Part shown: one piece after another, positions 28,064-37,936 of the stretch
Numbering within the stretch: position 1 is the stretch's first letter
How the letters are laid out: each line of letters opens with the position of its first letter
Source: an uncultured Prevotellaceae bacterium
GTDB lineage: Bacteria > Bacteroidota > Bacteroidia > Bacteroidales > Muribaculaceae
NCBI GenBank assembly: GCA_905207705.1
Contig: CAJLMA010000002.1
Coordinates: forward strand, 421,648-485,647
Length of the DNA: 64,000 nucleotides
Reading direction: 5' to 3'
Made by a program: the position numbers and the translations under genes
The notes under the pieces: generated by a model
What the model saw: only the letters and a program-made list of their open reading frames with translations
Database searches by the model: none
Told to the model about the DNA's origin: nothing

Positions 28064-28738
28064 ATGTACGAAAACATAGCCGAACATATAAAAAAGATAC
28101 ACAACGAGCTTCCGGCCAATGTGAAGCTCGTTGCCGTTTCTAAATTCCACCCCATAGAAGCCCTCATGGCTGCATACGGTGCCGGCCAACGCATATTCGG
28201 AGAAAGCCGCGCACAGGAAATACAGCCCAAGCACACGCAAATGCCTGCCGATGTGGAATGGCACTTCATCGGGCACTTGCAGACAAACAAGGTGAAGCAA
28301 ATCGTCCCCTATGTGTCGCTCATCCACAGCATCGACAGCGAAAAGCTGCTCGAATATGTCAACCGTGAGGCTCAAAAGGCCGGAGTCACGGCCAATGTAC
28401 TGTTGCAATTGCATGTGGCCCAAGAGACGACCAAGTTCGGGCTCACCGCCGAAGAATGCTTCGCGATGATGGAAAGCGGATTGCTCGACACCCTTGCCAA
28501 CATAAGAGTGTGCGGGGTGATGGGCATGGCCACCAACACCGACGACACGACAGAAATAAGAAAAGAGTTCCGTGCAATACGTTCAGTGTTTGACACCTTG
28601 AAGACATCATGCTTCAGCGACAAGAGCTATTTCAAGGAAGTGAGCATGGGCATGAGCGAAGATTACCACATCGCAATCGATGAGGGATCTACCATGGTGC
28701 GCATCGGCACTTCAATTTTCGGAAGCCGAGAATACTAA
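28064..28738 (+). CDS. YggS/PLPBP family PLP-homeostasis protein
   Basis: Single-domain alanine-racemase-like fold that binds pyridoxal phosphate without known catalysis and helps vitamin B6 and amino-acid balance. The PLP lysine is in VKLVAVSKFHP (about residue 27). GESRAQEIQPKH, WHFIGHLQTNK, SMGMSEDY and RIGTSIFG are the family signatures. At 224 residues it is typical. Second gene after DUF4494. Confidence 0.94.
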   Translation: MYENIAEHIKKIHNELPANVKLVAVSKFHPIEALMAAYGAGQRIFGESRAQEIQPKHTQMPADVEWHFIGHLQTNKVKQIVPYVSLIHSIDSEKLLEYVNREAQKAGVTANVLLQLHVAQETTKFGLTAEECFAMMESGLLDTLANIRVCGVMGMATNTDDTTEIRKEFRAIRSVFDTLKTSCFSDKSYFKEVSMGMSEDYHIAIDEGSTMVRIGTSIFGSREY

Positions 28739-28920
28739 TTACGTTAAACTGTACTAAAATCTGTGTCATTTTATATATCGGGACACAGCATTTCATACGA
28801 ATTGATGTATTTTTACAGCAGTTTTGTCAAATGGGGCAACATAAACCGTATTTTCCCAAATTTTATTCCTGACGAATATTGAATAATAAACTCAAATAAA
28901 ACCAAACCTAAACCAACAAA

Positions 28921-30219
28921 ATGGAAACAGTTAAAACTAATTCAAGGCCTAATTACGCTTTGCCCATAGCGATAATGTTTGCGCTATTCTTCATGATTGC
29001 ATTCGTAACAGGCTACCAAAACCCATTGGGTAGTGTAATCGAAGCCAAATCTGGCAACAACGCCGTGATGTCGCAGCTGCCAACTCTTGCCAACTTCCTT
29101 GCATATTTGTGCATGGGCCTTCCTGCCGGCATGATACTGCAAAAGCGCGGCTACCGCATTTCATCATTGCTTGCCGTATCTGTTGGATTCGTAGGCGTGT
29201 TCATTTCTTACCTATCCGGTTACATCACAAGCAACGACACATTGGCAATCGTGGTTTATGTGATTGGAGCTTTCATTTCAGGATTTGCAATGTGTATGCT
29301 CAACACCATCGTCAACCCGATGCTCAACAGCCTCGGACGCGATGACAAGCAAGGCAACCAGTTGGTACAATTCGGTGGCACTTGCAACTCCCTCGGCGCA
29401 ACACTTGCTCCTACCGTAGTAGGCTTGTTGATGGGTAACTCTGCCGTCAATATCGCCGATGCCAATCCTGTGTTCTATCTCGCAATGGGAATCTTCGCCG
29501 TGGCATTCATCGTAATTTATTTCTCCAAGCTGCCCGAATCTCCGACTCTCGGACAAAAACAAGAAAAAATCGCCATTTCAGGTGCATTCAAGTATCGCAA
29601 CTTCACCCTTGGCGTGATTGCAATCTTCATGTACATGGGCATTGAAGTGGGCGTGTCAAATTTCACTCTTCAATACCTCACTAAAGGTGAAGAAGTAGGC
29701 GGACTTGGTGTGCAGATGTCAATCGCCGGAGCCATCGTCGGTGTATATTGGCTGCTCATGCTCGTGGGCCGTTTCATCGGGGGTCTCATCGGCGGCAAGG
29801 TTTCAAGCCGCGCCATGCTTACCACAGTTGCCTCCTTGGCTACATTATTATTGCTGCTTGCCATCTTCTTGCCCGAAAGCATCATTGTTGAAGTTCCGGG
29901 ATTCTCAAGCGGAGCTAACGGATTTGAATTTATCATGACCGAAGTACCAATCAAGGTGCTGATGCTCATCCTTTGCGGACTTGGCACATCGGTTATGTGG
30001 GGAGCCATCTTCAACCTTTCGGTCAGCGGTCTTGGCAAGTACACTCAAGTAGCATCAGGCATCTTCATGGTAATGGTTGTCGGCGGTGGCATCTGGCCGG
30101 TGGTTCAAGGTGCAATCGTCAACGTATCCAACTATGTCGACAGTTTCTGGTTGGTAGTCGTTTGTGCGCTTTACCAATTGTTCTATGCCCTTATAGGCAG
30201 CAAGCCCAAAAAAGCTTGA
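28921..30219 (+). CDS. MFS transporter, FucP-like sugar permease family
   Basis: 432 residues with about twelve membrane helices. The N-terminal ALPIAIMFALFFMIAFVTGYQNPLGSVIEA and the helix-2 region resemble the fucose/glucose/galactose permease family of gut Bacteroidetes. The usual FucP acidic residue pattern is not obvious, so the substrate is open. It is preceded by 182 bases without a clear promoter and followed by a strong terminator, so it is monocistronic. Confidence 0.82.
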   Translation: METVKTNSRPNYALPIAIMFALFFMIAFVTGYQNPLGSVIEAKSGNNAVMSQLPTLANFLAYLCMGLPAGMILQKRGYRISSLLAVSVGFVGVFISYLSGYITSNDTLAIVVYVIGAFISGFAMCMLNTIVNPMLNSLGRDDKQGNQLVQFGGTCNSLGATLAPTVVGLLMGNSAVNIADANPVFYLAMGIFAVAFIVIYFSKLPESPTLGQKQEKIAISGAFKYRNFTLGVIAIFMYMGIEVGVSNFTLQYLTKGEEVGGLGVQMSIAGAIVGVYWLLMLVGRFIGGLIGGKVSSRAMLTTVASLATLLLLLAIFLPESIIVEVPGFSSGANGFEFIMTEVPIKVLMLILCGLGTSVMWGAIFNLSVSGLGKYTQVASGIFMVMVVGGGIWPVVQGAIVNVSNYVDSFWLVVVCALYQLFYALIGSKPKKA

Positions 30220-30556
30220 TCGATAACAAAATAACGGCAATAACAATGTCGCATAAATAACATAGAGGCCGCATCTGCAATGCACGGTGCGGCCTCTTTA
30301 TTATACATTCATTTGCATATCCATTATATTAAAAATGTCCTGTCCCCGCCTTGAAACCATTAGATAAAGTCATAAATCTGCGTCCCATGAATATTTATAC
30401 ACTCTTCCAACATTTTTACCAAAATAACACCATCTGTAATCCAATATCTTAAGATATTGCGCAAAAAGCAAAAAAAGCCCTCTTTTTTCTTGTGCATGAT
30501 AAACTTTTATAGTACTTTCGTTGTTATTAAACGATAAAACCTTATAAAAATTTAAT
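30220..30556. other. Intergenic region with terminator and tkt promoter
   Basis: 337 bases. It contains a terminator for the MFS gene (GAGGCCGCA at 30265-30273 with TGCGGCCTC at 30288-30296, then TTTATTAT) and the transketolase promoter. No gene seen in between. Confidence 0.6.
30489..30520 (+). promoter_or_regulatory. Promoter of tkt
   Basis: -33 CTTG (30489-30492), 20-base spacer, -7 TACTTTCG (30513-30520), ending 36 bases before the ATG. One mismatch in each box. Confidence 0.6.
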
Positions 30557-32593
30557 ATGGCAAGCAATATATTGGATAAGGCGGCTGATAACATCCGCAT
30601 CTTAACTGCAGCAATGGTTGAAAAAGCTAAATCAGGCCATCCGGGAGGAGCAATGGGTGGAGCCGATTTTATCAACGTGCTTTATTCAAAATATTTAATA
30701 ACCGACTTGGAAGACAGGTTATGGTTTTCTCGCGACCGATTCTTCCTCGACCCGGGACACATGTCTCCAATGCTTTACAGCGTATTGACATTGATGGGAT
30801 ATTACAGCATCGACGACTTGAAGCAATTCCGTCAATGGGGAAGCGTCACTCCGGGCCATCCCGAGTTGAATCCCGAACGTGGCATTGAAAACACATCCGG
30901 ACCTCTCGGCCTGGGTCATGTAATGGCCGTTGGATGTGCTTTGGCCGAGCGATTCATCGTTGAAAGATTTGGAGAAGTGTGGGCTCACAAGACTTATGCT
31001 TTCATTTCTGACGGCGGCATCCAAGAAGAAGTATCGCAAGGAGCCGGGCGCATAGCCGGATTCTTGGGATTGAGCAACCTCATCATGTTCTTCGACAGCA
31101 ATAAAGTGCAATTGTCGACCGACTGTAATGAAGTTTCAACCGAAGACACTGCGGCAAAATACCGTGCATGGAACTGGAACGTGATAGAAGTCGACGGCTC
31201 TGATTGCAAACAGATGTCAGAAGCCATTGAAAATGCCATAGCCGAAAAAGACCGTCCTACGCTCATCATCGGCAACACGGTCATGGGCAAAGGATGCGTA
31301 GATGCCGAAGGCCATAACTTTGAAGGAAAATACAGCACGCATGGCTGCCCGTTAAGCAAGTCGGGGGCAAGCTATGAAAAGACTATACAAAACCTCGGCG
31401 GTGACGTGGAAAACCCGTGGATTATATGGGATGAAGTGGCCGAGCTTTATGAAGAACGCAAAAAACAACTCAAAGCCATAGTTGCCGAAAGGAAAAAAGC
31501 TCAAGAAGAATGGAAGCAAGCCAACCCGGAATTATGGAATACATTGAAAGGATATATTGAAGGACGCGTGCCCGAAATCGACTACGCCGCAATACAGCAC
31601 AAGCCAAATGTCGCCACACGCACCGCATCGGCCGACATCATGGCTGTATTGGGCGAAAAAGTCGGCAACATGATAATGTCGTCGGCCGACTTGGCAAACA
31701 GCGATAAAACCGAGGCTTTCATGAAGAAAGTGGGAGCTTTCACGCATGAAAACTTCAAAGCAGGTTTCTTGCATGCCGGAGTTGCCGAATTAACAATGGC
31801 TGCCATCATGAACGGCATCGTGCTGCACGGAGGCATGTTTGCAGGATGTGGCACATTCTTTGTATTTTCCGACTACATGAAACCGGCAATCCGAATGTCG
31901 GCACTCATGAAATTGCCTGTAAAGTTCATTTGGACTCACGACTCTTTCAGAGTGGGAGAAGACGGGCCTACACACGAACCAGTAGAACAAGAAGCTCAAA
32001 TAAGATTGCTTGAAGAAATCAAGAATCCTACCGGCGAAAACAGTATGCTCGTGTTGCGTCCTGCCGACAGCGCCGAGACTACCGTTGCATGGAAAATGGC
32101 AATGGAAAATACCGAGACACCGACAGGGCTTATCCTTACTCGCCAAGATGTCAAGGACATCCCCTCACAATCAGGCAACCGTTATGCCGATGCACAGATG
32201 ATACAGAAAGGCGGTTATGTGATATACAAAGACGAGAATCCGCAAATTGTATTGGTCGGAAACGGTTCAGACGTATCAACACTGTATGACGCAGCCCAAA
32301 TATTGAAAAAGGACAACAACATAAGAGTAATGATTGCGTCGATTCCTTCTACAGGACTGTTCAATCAGCAAAATGAAGAATACCGCAATAGCGTCATTCC
32401 GCCTCAACTGCCTCAGTTCGGACTCACTTCAGGGCTTTCTTCTGTACTTCGCAGCGTAGTACACGGAGCAAAAAGCAAAATATACGGTTTTGACCGCTTT
32501 GGAGCTTCCGCGCCCTACAAAGTATTGGAAGAAAAGTTCGGATTCACACCCGAAAATATCGCTAACAAAATATGCGAATTTTTGGAATCCTAA
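30557..32593 (+). CDS. tkt: Transketolase
   Basis: Thiamine-diphosphate enzyme of the non-oxidative pentose phosphate pathway. The N-terminal motif EKAKSGHPGGAMGGADF, the TPP/Mg motif region (FISDGGIQEEVSQGA ... FDSNKVQLS), the pyrimidine-domain FVFSDYMKPAIRMSALM, and THDSFRVGEDGPTHEPVEQ are all intact. The C-terminal domain is complete. At 678 residues it is full length. Monocistronic. Confidence 0.96.
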   Translation: MASNILDKAADNIRILTAAMVEKAKSGHPGGAMGGADFINVLYSKYLITDLEDRLWFSRDRFFLDPGHMSPMLYSVLTLMGYYSIDDLKQFRQWGSVTPGHPELNPERGIENTSGPLGLGHVMAVGCALAERFIVERFGEVWAHKTYAFISDGGIQEEVSQGAGRIAGFLGLSNLIMFFDSNKVQLSTDCNEVSTEDTAAKYRAWNWNVIEVDGSDCKQMSEAIENAIAEKDRPTLIIGNTVMGKGCVDAEGHNFEGKYSTHGCPLSKSGASYEKTIQNLGGDVENPWIIWDEVAELYEERKKQLKAIVAERKKAQEEWKQANPELWNTLKGYIEGRVPEIDYAAIQHKPNVATRTASADIMAVLGEKVGNMIMSSADLANSDKTEAFMKKVGAFTHENFKAGFLHAGVAELTMAAIMNGIVLHGGMFAGCGTFFVFSDYMKPAIRMSALMKLPVKFIWTHDSFRVGEDGPTHEPVEQEAQIRLLEEIKNPTGENSMLVLRPADSAETTVAWKMAMENTETPTGLILTRQDVKDIPSQSGNRYADAQMIQKGGYVIYKDENPQIVLVGNGSDVSTLYDAAQILKKDNNIRVMIASIPSTGLFNQQNEEYRNSVIPPQLPQFGLTSGLSSVLRSVVHGAKSKIYGFDRFGASAPYKVLEEKFGFTPENIANKICEFLES

Positions 32594-32621
32594 AATTTTA
32601 TAAGATTATTTACGCAAATTA

Positions 32622-32653
32622 TTTGCTTATTATATAAAAAAGTAGTTCTTTTG
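32622..32653 (+). promoter_or_regulatory. Promoter of the OmpA-family gene
   Basis: -33 TTTG (32622-32625), 20-base spacer, -7 TTCTTTTG (32646-32653, mismatch at the conserved A). A 67-base AT-rich leader follows. Confidence 0.55.
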
Positions 32654-32720
32654 CTTTAAAATAGTAAATGAATAAATTGTAAAAAAATTATTGTAATTGG
32701 AATATTAACACGAAAAAACT

Positions 32721-33926
32721 ATGAAAAAGTTTACATTAATTGCATTGCTATGCACGCTGTTCATAGGTGCCGACCTGAAGGCTCAGGAAGTTACCTATGT
32801 TGAAGATCCTACGCAAGGATACTTAATGAACAGATTCAAAGACAACTGGTTCATCAGCGGCGAAATCGGTGGTGGAGTCTTAATGAGTAACTACGACACA
32901 AATCTTGGTTTTGGCAAGCGCATTATGCCTTCATTCAACATTTCGGTAGGTAAATGGTTCTCTCCTATCATCGGATTAAGGGTAAGTGCCGATTTCCGTA
33001 AGCAAAAAGGCATGACTTATGACGGAATAGGAATACATCCCATCACTCCGAATGACGGAGCCGAAGACGGATACCTTGTTAACCGTCAATGGTTCATTGG
33101 CCCATCAGCCGATGTCTTGATTAACGTCACCAACTGGTGGTGCGGATATAAGCCGGGACGCGTTTACAACGCCATCCTCTATGCCGGATTTGCAGGACAT
33201 GCTGCAATGACACAGAAGAATGTGAACAACGAAGCTCAATGGGATTACATCGGTGCATCGTTCGGTGCTCGCGGTGGTTTCTTGAACACATTCTCCGTTT
33301 CTAAGCACATCGACATCTTGCTCGACCTTCGTCTTGACTTGGATCAATGTCCTTGGATTGACGATACCCGTGCTTTCAACATCTACGGTTCATTGATGGC
33401 CGGTGTTGCCTACAAGTTCAACAAGACCGATTGGAACGCACCTACAGTTCCTGTATGTCCTGAATACAAATACACCGATGCCGAAGGTGACGCTCTCGTA
33501 GCACGCTTGCAAGCTGCCGACGCAAAGATTGCTTCTCTTGAACAACAATTGCGCGACTGCATGAACAAGCCGGCTCCTGCTCCGGTGCAAGTAGTTGAAG
33601 AAGCTCCTATTGCTACAATCTACTTCCCTATCGGCAGCTCTCGAGTTCAAGGCGTACAAACTAAAGTAGTTGCCGCTGTAGCCAACGCAATGAAGGATTC
33701 TGACGACAGCTATGTAGTTACAGGTTGGGCCGACAATTATACCGGTTCGGCTGCTCGCAATGAACAATTGCGCAACCAACGTGCTGAAAATGTCGTTAAA
33801 TTACTCGTTAAAAACGGTGTTGACAGCGACCGCCTCGAAACAGTTGCAGGAAGCGACAACTTGACATCTTATGGTTCAAGCTCTGCCGATCTTGACCGCG
33901 CTGCTACAATCGAAATCAAGAAGTAA
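32721..33926 (+). CDS. OmpA-family outer membrane protein
   Basis: A signal peptide (MKKFTLIALLCTLFIGADLKAQ) is followed by an N-terminal beta-barrel of about 220 residues with alternating aromatic strands (WFISGEIGGGVLMSNYDT, FNISVGKWFSPIIGLRVS). A short coiled segment follows (ARLQAADAKIASLEQQLRD), and then a C-terminal OmpA domain (IYFPIGSSRVQ, NEQLRNQRAENVVKLLVKNG) that should bind peptidoglycan. This matches the major OmpA-like porins of Bacteroidales. Codon use is biased to preferred codons, consistent with high expression. Confidence 0.92.
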   Translation: MKKFTLIALLCTLFIGADLKAQEVTYVEDPTQGYLMNRFKDNWFISGEIGGGVLMSNYDTNLGFGKRIMPSFNISVGKWFSPIIGLRVSADFRKQKGMTYDGIGIHPITPNDGAEDGYLVNRQWFIGPSADVLINVTNWWCGYKPGRVYNAILYAGFAGHAAMTQKNVNNEAQWDYIGASFGARGGFLNTFSVSKHIDILLDLRLDLDQCPWIDDTRAFNIYGSLMAGVAYKFNKTDWNAPTVPVCPEYKYTDAEGDALVARLQAADAKIASLEQQLRDCMNKPAPAPVQVVEEAPIATIYFPIGSSRVQGVQTKVVAAVANAMKDSDDSYVVTGWADNYTGSAARNEQLRNQRAENVVKLLVKNGVDSDRLETVAGSDNLTSYGSSSADLDRAATIEIKK

Positions 33927-33956
33927 AAATAAGCATTTACATTTATTCATGAATTA

Positions 33957-33990
33957 CAGCGGAAGCATTCTTAAAGGATTGTTTCCGCTG
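33957..33990 (+). terminator. Terminator of the OmpA-family gene
   Basis: CAGCGGAA (33957-33964) pairs with TTCCGCTG (33983-33990), followed by a run of seven T. Confidence 0.8.
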
Positions 33991-34156
33991 CTTTTTTTAT
34001 ACATATCTATTCCAAAGTTTCTTTACTGAAAGTTTAACAATATCGTGATTTTGCCAATTTTGAGACATTACATAGGCCGACCGCAGCTTTGCAATATACA
34101 GCTGCTCGGCATCAGGGACCTTACCTGTTCTTACCAAAAACGCAGAAAATGAGACG

Positions 34157-34915
34157 TCAAATCTCTTGGAACATCTTTCTCAAATTACGACTATATGTAC
34201 GTCCTACAGGCAATTCCTCCCCATCAAAAGGAGGGAACAATCTGCACTTCGACACCCCTACAATCAACAGATAGCACAAATTGATGATGTAAGACTGGTG
34301 TATTTGTACAAATTGCGTGTTATATCGCAAAATATCATTGGCCGATGTTCCTCGCTTGAGCTGTATGAAACTATGGTCGTTCAAAGCCACCTCCCACACT
34401 TTACGGTGCATGCTGTAGCGGAAATAACCAATGTCGGCCAGCCTCAACACGCGCAAGTCATTGGTGTAAGTAGTAGCAGTGAATATTTCTTTCTTCGATA
34501 ACACTGCGCTCGGAACTTTCAACTCATGGCTGCTGCTGACAAGTTTTTCATGACGGAACCTCCTAATAACCTTATTCAACTCCAACTCGCTAACCGGTTT
34601 TAGCAAATAGTCAGATTCGTTCTTGTCAAACGCCTGGCCTGCATAATCACGAAAATAACCGGTAAACATAACCACATACATGTTTTTGTTCACCTCATGC
34701 GCTATTGACAACAAATCAAGACCGTTGCCATCGGGCAATTCTATGTCGAGGAACAAGAAGTCGGGTTCAAGCTCCATGATTTTAGTTTTAGCACTCCCAT
34801 AGGAATATGCACTTCCGACAACTTCAAGATCGGGATAGTCGGATAACATCTCACACAGACTTTCAACCGATTTTACATCGTCATCGACAATAAACACTTT
34901 AGTCTTATTATTCAT
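34157..34915 (-). CDS. LytTR-family response regulator
   Basis: The N-terminal receiver domain has acidic DDD at residues 11-13, phospho-acceptor Asp57 in FLFLDIELPDG, the Thr of MFTGY and the Lys of LLKPV. The C-terminal LytTR DNA-binding domain spans about residues 150-250 (IGYFRYSMHRKVWEV, FVQIHQSYIINLCYL, LPVGRTYSRNLRKMF). At 252 residues it is standard. No histidine kinase lies next to it, so it is an orphan in this window. Cytosolic transcription factor; targets unknown. Confidence 0.92.
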   Translation of the reverse strand: MNNKTKVFIVDDDVKSVESLCEMLSDYPDLEVVGSAYSYGSAKTKIMELEPDFLFLDIELPDGNGLDLLSIAHEVNKNMYVVMFTGYFRDYAGQAFDKNESDYLLKPVSELELNKVIRRFRHEKLVSSSHELKVPSAVLSKKEIFTATTYTNDLRVLRLADIGYFRYSMHRKVWEVALNDHSFIQLKRGTSANDILRYNTQFVQIHQSYIINLCYLLIVGVSKCRLFPPFDGEELPVGRTYSRNLRKMFQEI

Positions 34916-35023
34916 TTTCTTTTTGTAATTATATTTATATGAGAGCTTCTACAAAATATGATACTTCAAAATTTTAGCTTCCTTCATAAAGGGGAAATGA
35001 GAATATAAAAATCTGCAAAATAT

Positions 35024-36679
35024 CTATTTTTCTATTTTCCCGTTCCTATCATTAGCCTTTACATCATCTTGCCTGCCAATGCCGAAACATTCCTTCACGG
35101 CTTGCCTTATTATCGTTGCGTCTCGTCCATCTTCCTTCAAGATGGTCAAGACAGCTTTTATGTAATTTTCCTTGCTTCCTAGTCCGCACAGTGCAGCCAC
35201 ATTGCTGTTATTAAGCATAGTCTTGTCATTGAAAACCTTCAAGATTGCAGCATAATCCTCGCTTGACTCATAGTAGTGGAATTGCCTGCACAACTCATCA
35301 TATATGCCACGAGGATTAATCTCATTCACGAGGTCATACATGTGTTCTTCCAAAGCACCAATGTTTTGGAATTTACGGTCGATGCGCATCTCCACGTTTC
35401 GCTTAACGCGATGACGCACATGCAACAGCGCCTGCTGTTTCAATTCCGACCTGAACATGTTTATAACAGCTCGCTTGACTTTAGAAAACACGCGATTTTC
35501 ATCACGATGGTAATGCCTTGCCACAGCCCTCACCACGCCTTCAAGCATTAATATGTTTTCTATCTCAGCGACATCGGGTACAAAAATCTTCTTATCTCGC
35601 AAATACTCCACCTCCTTGTCGCTGCGACGATCCCTGTCTACTATTCCATGACTGTCGAGGTGATGAAATGCCTGCATGTCGTTGAATGAGCGTGTCACTT
35701 CTATCACTTTATTGCAACTGCCCAAAGGCTTAACGGTGTAATCGGTGAAAATCAACGGATATAATTTGGAATCAATGCTGTGCAAGTCATCACCCTCCAC
35801 AAAAAGTACCGGCTTGCGACTACCCAGTATATCATAATAGATGCCGTCGGGAAAGGTGGAATTGGAGACAATCTCATAATCCCATGCTTGATTGAAAGCA
35901 TCATAACTGCGCACCCAAATGCACACATTGTCTATTCGCGAAGACGCAAACTCTATGTCGTGCGTATTGTATATGAACGTGCAATCGGGACGCATCTCCT
36001 CGATGACGTTCCACAACGCCTGCATTATTGAATGGTGCAGGAATGTTTCGGGCGCATCGACAAATATCACCGCTCCCGGCATTGCATATAACACGGCACC
36101 GATGTAATACAATACCGTCTTCTCGCCGTTCGACAGCAACAACGAGCTGTAAGGCTTATCGTCATTTTCCGACGTGAACAATATCTTGCCCCCAAACCGC
36201 AAGATGCGATTATGCGGGAACACTTCCTCCCATCTATGAGCCACGTCATCGAGCTTTGTCGATGGCATTTCCACTTTCTCGCCGCTCAACAATTTTGCCT
36301 TGTAGGCAAGCATGTCGATAAACTCGTCATGCAACAACAAGAACAACAAGCGGTCAAACTCGCTATTGGCATAACCCTTGATTATGTGCGAAGATGCGGC
36401 ACGTTCCTCATATAGCATGTCAATAGAGCCTTCCAACTTGCTCCTTACCTCGCTCGAAAACAAAGCTTTCAACGCCGACAGCGTAAACGCCTTGTGAGGA
36501 AACGAATTTATCAAACTCGCCGTAAAGCGTGTCTTTCCTGCACCATTGGCGCCTATGATGGTTATCTGCCTCGCTCCGCTCAGCACTTCGGGCTTGGCTC
36601 CGTCTATCCGTTTGGGAAGGATGATGTTCATATTTTGCGGTTTTTTCAATTGAAACAAGGCTTTCGGTAAAATAGCCAT
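35024..36679 (-). CDS. AAA/ABC-type ATPase fused to DUF4435 (TOPRIM-like) domain
   Basis: 551 residues. Walker A GANGAGKT is at 43-50, the signature-like LLSNGEKTVLYYIGA is near 185, Walker B GAVIFVDAPETFLH is near 208, and an H-loop-like YNTHDIEF follows. The second half (about 285-500) opens with KPVLFVEGDD, then SHGIVDRDR and DVAEIENILM, the acidic residues expected of the TOPRIM-like DUF4435 domain. A start at 36631 (MNIILPKRI) is also possible. ATPase plus DUF4435 is the pairing of the PARIS anti-phage system (AriA + AriB) and recalls OLD-family nucleases. A housekeeping role is equally open, because the neighbours are core genes. Only a -7 box (TAGATTTG, 36733-36740) is seen upstream. 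Confidence 0.8.
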   Translation of the reverse strand: MAILPKALFQLKKPQNMNIILPKRIDGAKPEVLSGARQITIIGANGAGKTRFTASLINSFPHKAFTLSALKALFSSEVRSKLEGSIDMLYEERAASSHIIKGYANSEFDRLLFLLLHDEFIDMLAYKAKLLSGEKVEMPSTKLDDVAHRWEEVFPHNRILRFGGKILFTSENDDKPYSSLLLSNGEKTVLYYIGAVLYAMPGAVIFVDAPETFLHHSIMQALWNVIEEMRPDCTFIYNTHDIEFASSRIDNVCIWVRSYDAFNQAWDYEIVSNSTFPDGIYYDILGSRKPVLFVEGDDLHSIDSKLYPLIFTDYTVKPLGSCNKVIEVTRSFNDMQAFHHLDSHGIVDRDRRSDKEVEYLRDKKIFVPDVAEIENILMLEGVVRAVARHYHRDENRVFSKVKRAVINMFRSELKQQALLHVRHRVKRNVEMRIDRKFQNIGALEEHMYDLVNEINPRGIYDELCRQFHYYESSEDYAAILKVFNDKTMLNNSNVAALCGLGSKENYIKAVLTILKEDGRDATIIRQAVKECFGIGRQDDVKANDRNGKIEK

Positions 36680-36732
36680 GTACCGTAAAATTAATGAAAA
36701 AACAACAAGCCGGCAACTATTTTCTTTTTTTT

Positions 36733-36740
36733 CAAATCTA
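36733..36740 (-). promoter_or_regulatory. -7 element of the ATPase-DUF4435 gene
   Basis: TAGATTTG on the minus strand, between the hisB stop and the ATPase start. Its presence suggests the ATPase gene is not simply the tail of the his operon. A TTTG is present but only 15 bases upstream. Confidence 0.45.
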
Positions 36741-36775
36741 TTCCGACAATTATCCCAAAAGCCGAGAACTTATAT

Positions 36776-37936
36776 TTACAATGAACCCTTGGTCGATGGC
36801 AGCTCATATCGGAACACATCGCGCCGCACTGCCGCCTTCAACGCATGTGCAAATGCCTTGAATATGCCTTCAATCTTGTGATGCTCGTTGCTTCCGCGAG
36901 CCGATATGTGCAAGTTCATGCGAGCCTCGTCGCTCATACTCTTGAAAAAATGGAAAAACATTTCAGTAGGCATGTCGCCAATTTTCTCCCTCTTGAATTC
37001 TACATCCCATACTATCCAGCTGCGTCCGCCAAAGTCGAGAGCCAGCGTGCAGAGACAATCATCCATTGGCAACACAAATCCATATCTTTCCATTCCACGC
37101 TTGTCCCCTATGGCGCGACGCAACACGTCGCCTATTACAATCGCGGTATCTTCAATCGTGTGATGACTGTCTACATTCAAGTCACCCGACACTCTCACTC
37201 GCATGTCAATTCCTGAATGACGAGCCAGCTGCTCAAGCATGTGGTCGAGAAATCCCACTCCCGTACTTATGTCGGCGATGCCTCGTCCATCCACATCGAT
37301 GCTCACTTCCACATCGGTTTCATTCGTAGTGCGTCTCGCGTTAGCCTTGCGCGTACCACCGCGCAAAAAATCGGCAATACGAGCCCAGTCATCAGTAACA
37401 AGCGCGACACTCTCCTCAAGTCCGCTCCCATACACTTCGGCATTGCCACGTTCGGCAGGAGCAAAATATATTGCTTTCGCACCGAGATTCCGCGCAAGCT
37501 GCACATCGGTAATCCTGTCGCCTATCACATAAGATGCGGCAAGATCTCGGCTACCATCCATGTATTTCCCGAGCAATGCTGTGCCGGGCTTGCGAGTCGG
37601 CTTATTTTCATGGGGAAATGACGTGTCTATTATTATATCGTCAAAGTGTATGCCCTCCCCCTCGAGTGTTTTCAACAAAAGATTATGCGAAGGCAAAAAA
37701 TCTTCCATCGGGAACGATTCTGTTCCAAGTCCGTCCTGATTGGATACCATCACAAGTTCAAAATCAAGATTCCCGGCAATGAAACCGAGATTCCGTATCA
37801 CTCCGGGTATAAAAGCAAACTTATCAAGAGAATCAAGCTGGTAATCCACAGGAGGCTCTTCTACAAGAGTTCCGTCCCTGTCAATAAACAACACCGCACG
37901 CGGCGCAGGCAAATTATCAATAGCGCAAGTTTTCAT
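36776..37936 (-). CDS. hisB: Bifunctional histidinol-phosphatase / imidazoleglycerol-phosphate dehydratase
   Basis: Steps 6 and 8 of histidine synthesis in one polypeptide. Residues about 1-170 are a HAD phosphatase with LFIDRDGTLVEEP and VSNQDGLGTE. Residues about 195-386 are the dehydratase with GFLDHMLEQLARHSG, DSHHTIEDTA and EHHKIEGIFKAFAHAL, whose histidines and glutamates bind the two Mn ions. It overlaps the end of hisC by 20 bases. Last gene of the hisGDCB operon. Confidence 0.95.
   Translation of the reverse strand: MKTCAIDNLPAPRAVLFIDRDGTLVEEPPVDYQLDSLDKFAFIPGVIRNLGFIAGNLDFELVMVSNQDGLGTESFPMEDFLPSHNLLLKTLEGEGIHFDDIIIDTSFPHENKPTRKPGTALLGKYMDGSRDLAASYVIGDRITDVQLARNLGAKAIYFAPAERGNAEVYGSGLEESVALVTDDWARIADFLRGGTRKANARRTTNETDVEVSIDVDGRGIADISTGVGFLDHMLEQLARHSGIDMRVRVSGDLNVDSHHTIEDTAIVIGDVLRRAIGDKRGMERYGFVLPMDDCLCTLALDFGGRSWIVWDVEFKREKIGDMPTEMFFHFFKSMSDEARMNLHISARGSNEHHKIEGIFKAFAHALKAAVRRDVFRYELPSTKGSL

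Noticed and set aside
34078..34107. Hairpin (CCG...CAGCT / AGCTG...CGG) between the OmpA-family gene and the LytTR gene
   Set aside because: It could terminate the LytTR gene but has no T run in that direction and imperfect stems, so it was not called.
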